Assembly (NCBI GenBank): GCA_016789455.1 | Contig: JAEUQU010000001.1 | Location: 1-33,709, forward strand | Direction: 5' to 3' | Source: Candidatus Saccharibacteria bacterium | Lineage (GTDB): Bacteria > Patescibacteriota > Saccharimonadia > Saccharimonadales > Saccharimonadaceae | DNA length: 33,709 nucleotides | In this document: positions 7,997-14,352 of the stretch, in pieces | How positions within the stretch are numbered: position 1 is the stretch's first letter | How the letters are laid out: each line of letters opens with the position of its first letter | Program-made: the position numbers and the translations under genes | Notes under the pieces: generated by a model | Told to the model about the DNA's origin: nothing | Database searches by the model: none | The model's input: only the letters and a program-made list of their open reading frames with translations

Positions 7997-9085
7997 TTAG
8001 CGCGCGTACTTGGTGACAGCCGCTTTCACCTTCTGGTACGCCGCCTCATCGCGGATCAGATCCGCATCCATGAAGCTGAAGGCGAAGACGCCGTGATTCT
8101 GCAGAGTGGTAATGTTGTCATCGGTAAAGATGGCATCGATATCGGTGTTCCAGGATGTCTGACTGGCGTTATCCGGCTTGTAGTGCGAGATCATGACCGG
8201 GCCGTACGGCTTGAGCGCCTCGGTGGTGCGCAAAATCAGCTCTTTGTTGTCACCCTGGGTGGCCATGGCCTGGAAACTTTGGAAATCGCTCTCGTTCATG
8301 ACATCAGCAAACTTTAGCAGCAGTGATTTGCCGCCGAACTTGGCCGGATCATCCCAGTTGGCGACCCAGCCGCCAAAGCTCAGGCTCATCTTGGAGTTGG
8401 GGGCGTATTGGCGGAAGATGGCCATGGCAGAGCGGTATTGGTCCTGCAAGGCGCGGTAATAGTTTTCGCTGCCCACCCAGTTGTTATCCTGGCACGGGTA
8501 GGTCTGCAGCTCGGTGAACATGCTGACATACAGCTCGCCGCTGCCATTGAAGATAGTGGCCAGCTCTTTCATGTCATTAAGGAAGCCGACAGACAGCGGA
8601 TACGCCCGGCCGCAGGCGGCGCCGTACTTGGTGCTGAGGTTCTGTTCGGTACCGTTGTTATAGACGATCAGGTGGAGTTTGTAACCGCGGGCATACGCAT
8701 CCGCCACGGTGCCGTTTTTCCAGCCGCGCATGAAGTTCAGGTCGTTGGGGCCGTTGTACCAGCTGGAAAGCATTTTCACCGGCGCCTCGGCCACCAGGCG
8801 TTCGTCGATGGCCGGATCAAGCTCGGCACCCATGCCAAAGATGAAAGGACGCTGCTGCTGCGGTGGCGGCAACGGCTGGGTGGGGTCGGTGATAGTCTGC
8901 GGCGGCGTCACCAGCCTGGGTATTTTCATGCCGGTGCGGGTAGCGGGTGCAGGCTTGCGTTCGGTCTGGGCGGTCTCGGCGTGGCCACCCGTCAGGGCAA
9001 TGGCCGGCACCAAAGCAAGCACAGGCAGAATCAGCCCGGCCAGCAGACGGCGATCAAACTTTTTGCGTTCAATTTTCAGGGACAT
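7997..9085 (-). CDS. Secreted TIM-barrel-like protein, possible glycoside hydrolase
   Basis: 362 residues from the ATG at 9085. The open frame reaches 9124, but a TATGAT -10-like box covers 9124-9129, and the residues from 9085 give a proper signal peptide (K-I-E-R-K-K-F-D-R-R, hydrophobic core, A-L-T-G-G-H-A). AAGGAG stands 12 bases before this ATG. After a Pro/Thr-rich linker (about 40-80) the domain begins F-I-F-G-M-G-A-E-L, with alternating strand and helix blocks resembling a (beta/alpha)8 barrel, including L-Y-V-S-M-F-T-E-L and V-F-A-F-S-F-M-D-A-D at the ends of presumed strands. Acidic residues there could be catalytic, but no glycoside hydrolase family can be named with certainty. Export is well supported. 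Confidence 0.65.
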   Translation of the reverse strand: MSLKIERKKFDRRLLAGLILPVLALVPAIALTGGHAETAQTERKPAPATRTGMKIPRLVTPPQTITDPTQPLPPPQQQRPFIFGMGAELDPAIDERLVAEAPVKMLSSWYNGPNDLNFMRGWKNGTVADAYARGYKLHLIVYNNGTEQNLSTKYGAACGRAYPLSVGFLNDMKELATIFNGSGELYVSMFTELQTYPCQDNNWVGSENYYRALQDQYRSAMAIFRQYAPNSKMSLSFGGWVANWDDPAKFGGKSLLLKFADVMNESDFQSFQAMATQGDNKELILRTTEALKPYGPVMISHYKPDNASQTSWNTDIDAIFTDDNITTLQNHGVFAFSFMDADLIRDEAAYQKVKAAVTKYAR

Positions 9086-9199
9086 ATGAAACGTGTTCTC
9101 CTTGTGCCACCCGTTATGCCTCAATCATAGCATCAAACCAAGCACAATAAGCCATACGCGCAAATGAAATTGACAACACTCAAAGTAAGCGGCGCTGTA

Positions 9200-9412
9200 T
9201 TACTCGGCCGCCGGGCCCAGCTGCACCTCGCGCTGGATGGGCGGCGGCGGAAAGACCATGGGATAGAGGAACCAGCCGGCAACGCCGAGCGCTACCAGCA
9301 GTGCCAGTATCTCCAGCACTGTCCGTACGCCGAATTTCTGCCTGGGCGCCAGCAGCGAGCGGGAAACGGCAGGGGTTGATACTGAGTCGTGAGTAACCTT
9401 TTCAGTGTCCAT
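9200..9412 (-). CDS. Small single-pass membrane protein
   Basis: 70 residues from the ATG at 9412: polar N-terminus, one membrane helix (about 33-50), then a Pro-rich stretch with P-P-P-P and a short acidic end. An in-frame start at 9457 would add 15 residues, but the 9412 start gives a tidier protein. No family recognised. Divergent from the gene starting at 9494, so the region between the starts probably carries both promoters. Confidence 0.55.
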   Translation of the reverse strand: MDTEKVTHDSVSTPAVSRSLLAPRQKFGVRTVLEILALLVALGVAGWFLYPMVFPPPPIQREVQLGPAAE

Positions 9413-9493
9413 ATAGTTCTTATTGTAGCCCAAAAAATTCTCCGCCGCACCGCCCATAAACGTTGTATACTTACATTAAAGAGCATAAGCACC

Positions 9494-10048
9494 ATGAAAT
9501 CGAAAGCCAAGCCACCAAAGCATCCCCTCCCCCTGCTGCAGACCCTCCTCTTTGCAGCCATCGGCGTGTTGTCGGTCATCTGCATCGCCCAGGGTATTGC
9601 GCTGCAACGCTCACTCAACACGCCGGCCCAGCCGCCACCCTATCATGACCGTATCAATATCTCGCTGGGCAGCCTGGAATTCAACTTCACTGGCGGACGC
9701 GCCGTCAAACGCGACGACGCCGTCGTCCAAACGCTGCGCGCCACCCTGGAAGACGCCGCCCACAAGGACATCGCCTTAGGCTGCGAGACCGCACACTACC
9801 AGGTTATCGCCCACACTGACGACGATCGCCAAGTACTGCTGGGCTACGGTTGTGACCAGCCCACCGCCCGCATGTTCGCCACCTATGACGGCGACTGGCA
9901 GCTCATCTCCCCCACCAACGAGTTTGATAATTTTGGCATTCCGCGCTGCAGCCACGTTACGGGGCACGGTATCAACCGCGAGATCGCACCGGTCTGCGCC
10001 AACGGCCTCGGCGAAGAAAACGTAACCACCACCTATACGGTCCGATAG
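9494..10048 (+). CDS. Membrane-anchored protein in a prepilin operon
   Basis: 184 residues from the ATG at 9494; the frame opens at 9389, but the upstream part overlaps the divergent gene's 5' region and lacks protein-like character. One N-terminal helix (about 16-34) precedes an outer domain with four cysteines (in G-C-E-T, Y-G-C-D, R-C-S and V-C-A) that could form two disulfides. A TATACT-like box lies at 9466-9471. No family recognised. The stop is only two bases before the GTG of the next prepilin gene, so the two are almost certainly co-translated; a role in pilus assembly or as an accessory subunit is a fair inference. Confidence 0.7.
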   Translation: MKSKAKPPKHPLPLLQTLLFAAIGVLSVICIAQGIALQRSLNTPAQPPPYHDRINISLGSLEFNFTGGRAVKRDDAVVQTLRATLEDAAHKDIALGCETAHYQVIAHTDDDRQVLLGYGCDQPTARMFATYDGDWQLISPTNEFDNFGIPRCSHVTGHGINREIAPVCANGLGEENVTTTYTVR

Positions 10049-10050
10049 AC

Positions 10051-10575
10051 GTGCGCCGGCCAGTACCACGCGCTAGTGGCTTCACCATCGTCGAACTGCT
10101 GATCGTCATCGTGGTCATTGGCATTCTGGCCGCCATCGTCCTCAACAGCTTCAGCAATAGCCAGAAGCAGGCCCGCGATGCCAAGCGCATGACCGACCTT
10201 ACCGCCATCGTCAAGGCCGTGCGCTCGTACGGTGCCAGTACCGGTGCCTTCCCTGCCGTCACCGCCAACCCTGGCATTGATGGCTGGGAGGTCAGTACCG
10301 ACCCCGCTGGCAGCTTCATCGAAAGTTTAGTGACCGCCAGACTCTTCAACGAAGTGCCCGTCGACCCCACCAATAACAGTCAGTACACCTACCGCTACTA
10401 CCGTTACGCCGGCGGCAGCTACAACTGCAACGGCGGCCAGAGCTACTTCGTCGTCGCCATTGAGCACACCGAGCAATACGGCAACGCCAAACACCCCAAA
10501 AGTCCCGGCTGGGCCTGCAGCAGCCGTGATTGGCAAAGTGAATTCTCGTGGGTGACCGGCGGTTACATAGAATAG
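10051..10575 (+). CDS. Type IV prepilin-like protein
   Basis: 174 residues. Short basic leader ending at Gly10, then F-T-I-V-E-L-L-I-V-I-V with Glu at +5 (residue 15) and a helix to about residue 32. The helix continues into S-N-S-Q-K-Q-A-R-D-A-K-R, as in major pilins. The outer domain has paired cysteines (about 129 and 155) and many Tyr. The GTG at 10051 comes two bases after the previous stop and is the only start that gives a proper leader. Predicted to be cleaved by prepilin peptidase and assembled into a type IV pilus. Confidence 0.9.
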   Translation: MRRPVPRASGFTIVELLIVIVVIGILAAIVLNSFSNSQKQARDAKRMTDLTAIVKAVRSYGASTGAFPAVTANPGIDGWEVSTDPAGSFIESLVTARLFNEVPVDPTNNSQYTYRYYRYAGGSYNCNGGQSYFVVAIEHTEQYGNAKHPKSPGWACSSRDWQSEFSWVTGGYIE

Positions 10576-10653
10576 CAGTATAAGCAATCTCATAGCCCCG
10601 ATGCACGGCTCCCCGTACTATTGGTACGGTTACCTAATACGCACGGAGGCCCC

Positions 10654-10767
10654 ATGAGTAAATTTTCCGACGGCAAAGTAAAAGTAAAGTTTTATCTTTG
10701 GCCGAGCATTATTATCAGTATCGTTGCCAGCATCTTTTTGACGCTGCTGCTCAATATTCTGCTATAA
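10654..10767 (+). CDS. Very small single-pass membrane protein (37 residues)
   Basis: A 38-codon frame with an excellent ribosome binding site (ACGGAGG at 10643-10649, five bases before the ATG). The product starts with a short basic segment (K-V-K-V-K-F-Y-L-W-P), followed by a single strongly hydrophobic helix of about 20 residues ending in L-L-N-I-L-L. Positive-inside reasoning puts the N-terminus in the cytoplasm. The hydrophobic pattern and the strong binding site argue for a real gene even though it is short. A small hairpin (CCGTAC / GTACGG at 10613-10629) lies just upstream, between it and the prepilin gene. Function unknown. Confidence 0.6.
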   Translation: MSKFSDGKVKVKFYLWPSIIISIVASIFLTLLLNILL

Positions 10768-10790
10768 GATTACAGCGCCGGCCCGCCGTC

Positions 10791-11459
10791 TCATTTCCGC
10801 CCCCAGCTAGCCAGTACATCTTCCAGTTCCTTCTGCTCCTGCGGCGTGAAGCAGTTGACGGTAGCACGCGTACCCGTGCCGATCTTCTGGTCGGCGGTTA
10901 CATTCTCCAGGCACTCCCGGGCTTCATCCAGTGGCTTGCGTACCTGCACGGTTATCTCGTCACTGCCATGGATCTGGATGCCGGTATAGTCGATAGTCTG
11001 CGTCTCGACCGTAGGGTCGATGGTCGCCACCGATACATACGTACCGATGACATTTACACCTTTGTTGGGTGCCGATGCCCGCTCGCGCAGCTGAGCGTAG
11101 GTCAGCTCACCCTCTGCCGGGGCACGGCCGGCCCGGATGGTCACCGTAGCCTCGGACTTATTGGTGAAATTGTATGTATCAGGGCCTGCTATCGCCACCT
11201 CGCCCCATGCAGCCGGATAGCGGAACCGGTAATAGGGGCTGCCTTCATGGACACTCATCTTCAATCGAATCTCTTGCTCGGGCACCACGTCGGGCGGGCC
11301 GAGCTGCTCGCCCTGTACCGCTGTGTCCTGCTTGGACGCCCTCGGACTGCTGGTACTGTCAAACACCCGCCAGCCTATAAAGCCAAGCACGCCCAGCATC
11401 ACTACCGTGACGATAATCTCAACCGCGCCAGAACCGCTTTGTGAATGTTGCTGTGTCAT
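10791..11459 (-). CDS. Membrane-anchored extracytoplasmic protein
   Basis: 222 residues from the ATG at 11459 (a GTG at 11477 would add six residues; neither start has a strong binding site). One membrane helix (about 11-30), a short linker, then an outer domain beginning Y-R-F-R-Y-P-A-A-W. This resembles the start of the family A domains (P-S-x-W) in this window, so it may be a distant relative. It has two cysteines (about residues 179 and 201) and lacks the Asp-rich loop of family A. A good promoter lies at 11507-11534. The stop is 23 bases from the stop of the small + strand gene, so the genes converge. Confidence 0.72.
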   Translation of the reverse strand: MTQQHSQSGSGAVEIIVTVVMLGVLGFIGWRVFDSTSSPRASKQDTAVQGEQLGPPDVVPEQEIRLKMSVHEGSPYYRFRYPAAWGEVAIAGPDTYNFTNKSEATVTIRAGRAPAEGELTYAQLRERASAPNKGVNVIGTYVSVATIDPTVETQTIDYTGIQIHGSDEITVQVRKPLDEARECLENVTADQKIGTGTRATVNCFTPQEQKELEDVLASWGRK

Positions 11460-11506
11460 ATTTGTTTGTATTGCCACGCCATGGCCGGCGTGAGTGTGTG
11501 CCTTAA

Positions 11507-11534
11507 ATTATACGCCAGATTTTCTTTTTGCCAA
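11507..11534 (-). promoter_or_regulatory. Sigma-70-type promoter
   Basis: On the minus strand, TTGGCA (11534-11529), a 16-base spacer and TATAAT (11512-11507). The match is strong, and transcription would start near 11500, about 40 bases before the ATG at 11459. Confidence 0.7.
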
Positions 11535-11550
11535 ACAGAAGGCAGTGCCG

Positions 11551-12015
11551 CTACTGTTGCTGGCCGGCTTGCTCTTTCAGAGCATAGTAGCGCGCCACCA
11601 CCAGCGCCAGCAGCCAGATGATTTCACCGGCAAAGAAATACACCAAAAAGATAGCCCACGGCAGCCCCGCGCGCTTGCCGATCCTGAAGATTGCGATCAG
11701 CGAACAGATCGCCAGGCCCAATACCACAAAGAACAACGCCATCACCAGACCCAGGCCGTCATACCCCAGTATCCCAGCCAGAAGCAGTGCTGCTATCGCC
11801 GCGTACGTCGCCACACCGAGGTACGGCGACATATAGCCCAGCTTAAAGACCGTACACAGGTCGACGACCGGCACCCAGGCCTTCCAGGCGCGCTCGCCAA
11901 GCTGGCGGAATACACGGCTCCACAGCCAGCGCCGGAGAATTTCCATGGCGAGCAGGAAGATGACAAACATGACTATTGTGACGACACTGAAGGCATCGAG
12001 GCCGTCAGACATCAT
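11551..12015 (-). CDS. Multi-helix membrane protein, DUF5684-like
   Basis: 154 residues (ATGATG start; the next ATG is three bases inside). About four membrane helices. The segment A-W-K-A-W-V-P-V-V-D-L-C-T-V-F-K-L resembles the W-x-x-x-I-P-x-x-N-x-Y-x-x-x-K pattern of DUF5684-type membrane proteins, and R-I-G-K-R-A-G-L-P-W is a second conserved-looking loop. That family is common in CPR bacteria and Firmicutes, and its function is unknown. The start overlaps the stop of the upstream prepilin by four bases (ATGA), a firm sign of coupling, so a role alongside the pilin-CBM protein is likely. Confidence 0.72.
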   Translation of the reverse strand: MMSDGLDAFSVVTIVMFVIFLLAMEILRRWLWSRVFRQLGERAWKAWVPVVDLCTVFKLGYMSPYLGVATYAAIAALLLAGILGYDGLGLVMALFFVVLGLAICSLIAIFRIGKRAGLPWAIFLVYFFAGEIIWLLALVVARYYALKEQAGQQQ

Positions 12016-12956
12016 TGCGGCGAACCAGTCGAGCTGGAGGCGTTGGCAGTGCCGTTCCAGATCCAGCCCGCCGTGTCACCATCGGCATAATTAGTCAGGG
12101 TTGAACCCTGCTCCACCATAACGCCCGTGGCATCCAGCGACGTGCCGATTGCAGCACTACCGGGGGCGCCGATGTCCACCTGCAAAGTCACCGCAGCAGC
12201 TGGCGCCGTGGCAGTCACCGAGCGTCGCTCCCAGGTATTTGCCACGTGCGAGGATGCTGCACCGTTCTCAGTAATGATGCTGTTGCTGGAATTCTTCCAA
12301 ATCAGAATGACTCCCGTAGAAAGCGTGGCGCTCGGCCTGATCCACGAGCTGAGCGTATACGATTGCCCCACCGTCACCGGTATGCCCTGCGTCGTCATCC
12401 GCCACCAAGAGGCTGGCACTGCCGTCAATGTGACGCGGTAGGCGGTCGTGACAGAAGGCGTGAACGTCGTCTGGCCCGTCAGTTGGGTACCCGTACCGGT
12501 GCCGCCGGTTGACATTCTGGGACTCCAGCCGGTGGTGTTGGTCGCCATCTTGGGATTGGGCATCAGGTTGGTGATGGGCGTGGCGCCACCAACTCCATGG
12601 CCAGGACAGACGCCGCTGGCAGGATTGCGGTTGTCGCTGCTGATTCGAAACGTAGACGAGCCGTTGTTGCCCGTCAGGCAATAGGTGTCGGCGACGGCAT
12701 CGTAGGCATATTGGTAAGTGGTGTTAGGACTGGCCGGCAAACCGCTCGACGTTGCAGGATACGTGCCTGCATCAGCCTTGGCCTGCTCCAACTGCTTGGC
12801 AGATGCTTTGAGGTCGGACTGGGCCGTCGCCGCCCGCGCCTGCTCCTGCGCCCGTGAGAAAGCGCCGATTGCCAAAACGGCAAGGATACCGATGATGACG
12901 ATGACGATCAGCAGTTCCACGATGGTAAAGCCGGATTGTCGTGAACGTGCCCACAT
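12012..12956 (-). CDS. Prepilin with C-terminal carbohydrate-binding-like domain
   Basis: 314 residues. The leader ends at Gly9, followed by F-T-I-V-E-L-L-I-V-I-V-I-I-G-I-L-A (Glu at residue 14) and a pilin helix to about residue 60. A short pilin-like domain contains a Cys pair in Y-C-L-T and V-C-P-G-H. From about residue 129 (N-L-M-P-N-P-K-M) to the end comes a beta-sandwich domain typical of CBM4/9-like or phage-tail galactose-binding modules, ending with Y-A-D-G-D-T-A-G-W-I-W-N-G-T-A-N-A-S. The start at 12956 has AGG six bases upstream. It would be a minor pilin whose exposed domain binds glycans, and so may act as an adhesin. It is coupled to the membrane protein at 11551-12015. Confidence 0.85.
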   Translation of the reverse strand: MWARSRQSGFTIVELLIVIVIIGILAVLAIGAFSRAQEQARAATAQSDLKASAKQLEQAKADAGTYPATSSGLPASPNTTYQYAYDAVADTYCLTGNNGSSTFRISSDNRNPASGVCPGHGVGGATPITNLMPNPKMATNTTGWSPRMSTGGTGTGTQLTGQTTFTPSVTTAYRVTLTAVPASWWRMTTQGIPVTVGQSYTLSSWIRPSATLSTGVILIWKNSSNSIITENGAASSHVANTWERRSVTATAPAAAVTLQVDIGAPGSAAIGTSLDATGVMVEQGSTLTNYADGDTAGWIWNGTANASSSTGSPQ

Positions 12957-13007
12957 GATACCTGCATTATAATGTATCCGTACCGTTATAAATAGAAGAA
13001 AGTTCTT

Positions 13008-13241
13008 ATGCCTGAAAACATCACATCCCGTTCGCCCGAGTCCGAACCCCAGCCGCCAGACTTCAGCCGCGAGATCGCCGATATGCTACAGCGGGAGCTA
13101 GGCCCCGACTACGGTTTTGACGACGAGACCATAGAGGAAATCGCCGCCCTGCCCTTTGAGGAGGCGTTTGCCATGGCGTATAACTACCTTGTACAGGCCG
13201 GGGCGGATGCGGATGAAGTGCTGGCGCCTTGGATGGAATAA
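13008..13241 (+). CDS. Small acidic soluble protein
   Basis: 77 residues, rich in Glu and Asp, with no signal or membrane segment. It reads as a compact helical protein with D-M-L-Q-R-E-L-G-P and A-L-P-F-E-E-A-F-A-M-A-Y-N-Y-L. AGAAGAAAG stands before the ATG, and a TATAAA-like box lies about 20 bases upstream in the AT-rich region shared with the divergent prepilin. No family recognised. Coding is supported by the acidic, non-repetitive composition and the spacing. Confidence 0.65.
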   Translation: MPENITSRSPESEPQPPDFSREIADMLQRELGPDYGFDDETIEEIAALPFEEAFAMAYNYLVQAGADADEVLAPWME

Positions 13242-13257
13242 ACTATTTTCGTATATG

Positions 13258-13282
13258 AAAAGGGCCCTCTTGCGCGGGGCCC
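13258..13282 (-). terminator. Hairpin terminator of the 13317-13970 gene
   Basis: GGGCCC (13277-13282) pairs with GGGCCC (13262-13267) across a nine-base loop. On the minus strand the hairpin is followed by TTTTC. It sits 34 bases after the stop of the minus gene and could also stop transcription of the small + gene, though the + side has no T tract. Confidence 0.55.
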
Positions 13283-13316
13283 ATTACGGCTTCATCACGG
13301 CGAAGCGACCGTCCCG

Positions 13317-13970
13317 TCAGTGTCGGAACCACCAGCGCATGGCGTACTGGTCCAGCAGCACGGCGGGCCGGAGCCCGTAGTGCCAGATCAGCAGCCGAAT
13401 GCGGCGGTCGCGCCGCGGCTCGTCCTCCAGGATCATCCCCAGCCGGATGTGTCGCTTCTGGCCGAGCATGACCATGACGGCGAACCAGTGGAAGCGGTTG
13501 TCGCGCATCCACTGTTCATCGGCGTCGTCACCCAGCTGCCGCCAGATGGCCTCGGCGTCGCGGTGGAACTGGTTGGCAGTACCCCATTCATGACGGGCAG
13601 CCGAGATGAGCCCCCAGACCATCTTGACGGCGGCCTGGCGGTTGCGGTCACCCTCCGCCAGCGAGGCGGACGTGGCCAGCAGCTGCTGCGCCTCGTCCAG
13701 CTGGCCCAGGAGTACCGCCATGCGGGCGCTGTCGCGCAGCATGTCGCTCTCCATGGCCTGGGTGCAGTTGGGGCACTTGCGCGCCCGCGCCCACCACGCC
13801 TCGGTGTCGCCAGCCCTGACGAAGCCGCTCGCCAACGCCACCTGGAAGTGGAAGTTGGCGTCGTCACGCACGGAGGCGACATCGGCGTTCGACGTGCCGA
13901 CGGCGTAGGCCTGGCGGAACCGGCCACGCTTGATGAGGCCGGAGAGGGCGGCGAGAATTTCGTCGCTCAT
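13317..13970 (-). CDS. Helical repeat (TPR-like) protein of unknown function
   Basis: 217 residues, all-helical in appearance, soluble. Pairs of amphipathic helices with small residues at TPR-like positions occur across residues 40-150 (for example F-H-F-Q-V-A-L-A-S-G-F-V-R-A-G-D and M-A-V-L-L-G-Q-L-D-E-A-Q-Q-L-L). A C-P-N-C motif near residue 66 could bind metal. The C-terminus is rich in Arg, Trp and Tyr. AAGGGAG stands eight bases before the ATG. It has a clear promoter (14007-14035) and its own terminator, so it is a solo transcription unit. A protein-interaction role is only an inference from the repeat look. Confidence 0.72.
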   Translation of the reverse strand: MSDEILAALSGLIKRGRFRQAYAVGTSNADVASVRDDANFHFQVALASGFVRAGDTEAWWARARKCPNCTQAMESDMLRDSARMAVLLGQLDEAQQLLATSASLAEGDRNRQAAVKMVWGLISAARHEWGTANQFHRDAEAIWRQLGDDADEQWMRDNRFHWFAVMVMLGQKRHIRLGMILEDEPRRDRRIRLLIWHYGLRPAVLLDQYAMRWWFRH

Positions 13971-14006
13971 GGTGTGCTCCCTTGGTCGGAAATGGGACGG
14001 TTGTAA

Positions 14007-14035
14007 ATTATAAAATATTTACTTTATTAATGCAA
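14007..14035 (-). promoter_or_regulatory. Sigma-70-type promoter
   Basis: On the minus strand, TTGCAT (14035-14030), a 17-base AT-rich spacer and TATAAT (14012-14007). Transcription would begin near 14000, giving a leader of about 30 bases before the gene starting at 13970. Confidence 0.75.
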
Positions 14036-14076
14036 CAACGCTCGGACAGAAGTGGCATATCGAGGTCATCTACCCA

Positions 14077-14289
14077 CTAGCAGTTGAAATAAGCGAAGCA
14101 GACTGCCTCAAGCATCTGCTGCGGACTCGGCGGCCCGCTGGCGGCCGGACCGGGCATGCCGGGGCCATACGGGCTGGCGGTGCGGTTAAGGTCGGCGATC
14201 ATATCCCAACCAAGATAGCCCAGAATCAAGGCCATGATCATGATAAGCGGAATAGTGAGGCGCAAGTGACTGCGGGAAGATCTGTGCAT
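14077..14289 (-). CDS. Small membrane protein with cysteine-bearing tail
   Basis: 70 residues: basic N-terminus (H-R-S-S-R-S-H-L-R-L), one membrane helix (about 12-30), a Pro/Gly-rich linker and a tail ending V-C-F-A-Y-F-N-C with two cysteines. The start has only a weak AGG upstream; a TATACT box at 14309-14314 lies in a tandem repeat just before it. No family recognised. Confidence 0.55.
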   Translation of the reverse strand: MHRSSRSHLRLTIPLIMIMALILGYLGWDMIADLNRTASPYGPGMPGPAASGPPSPQQMLEAVCFAYFNC

Positions 14290-14294
14290 CGTGC

Positions 14295-14325
14295 GTATAC
14301 CTGCCGACAGTATAGCCTGCCGGCA
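14295..14325 (-). repeat. Tandem 15/16-base repeat overlapping a -10 box
   Basis: Two head-to-tail copies of GTATAcCTGCCGaCA / GTATAgcCTGCCGgCA lie directly before the gene starting at 14289. The junction of the copies forms the TATACT -10-like box on the minus strand. It could be a pair of operator half-sites, or chance; no regulator is known. Confidence 0.35.
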
Positions 14326-14352
14326 GCATAAGCACTAGCACCAACGGTCAGA

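Noticed and set aside
8408-9130. Long + strand frame opposite the secreted TIM-barrel-like gene
   Set aside because: No binding site or domain; composition is that of an antisense frame, while the minus frame has a clear signal peptide.
9170-9201. TTGACA followed by TGTATT as a + strand promoter
   Set aside because: The spacing is 20 bases and it would read antisense into the small gene at 9200-9412.
10613-10629. CCGTAC / GTACGG hairpin as a terminator of the prepilin unit
   Set aside because: Short stem and no T run; noted only as context for the small gene.
13320-14006. Long + strand frame opposite the TPR-like gene
   Set aside because: The minus frame has promoter, binding site and terminator; the + frame has none and reads as low-complexity.
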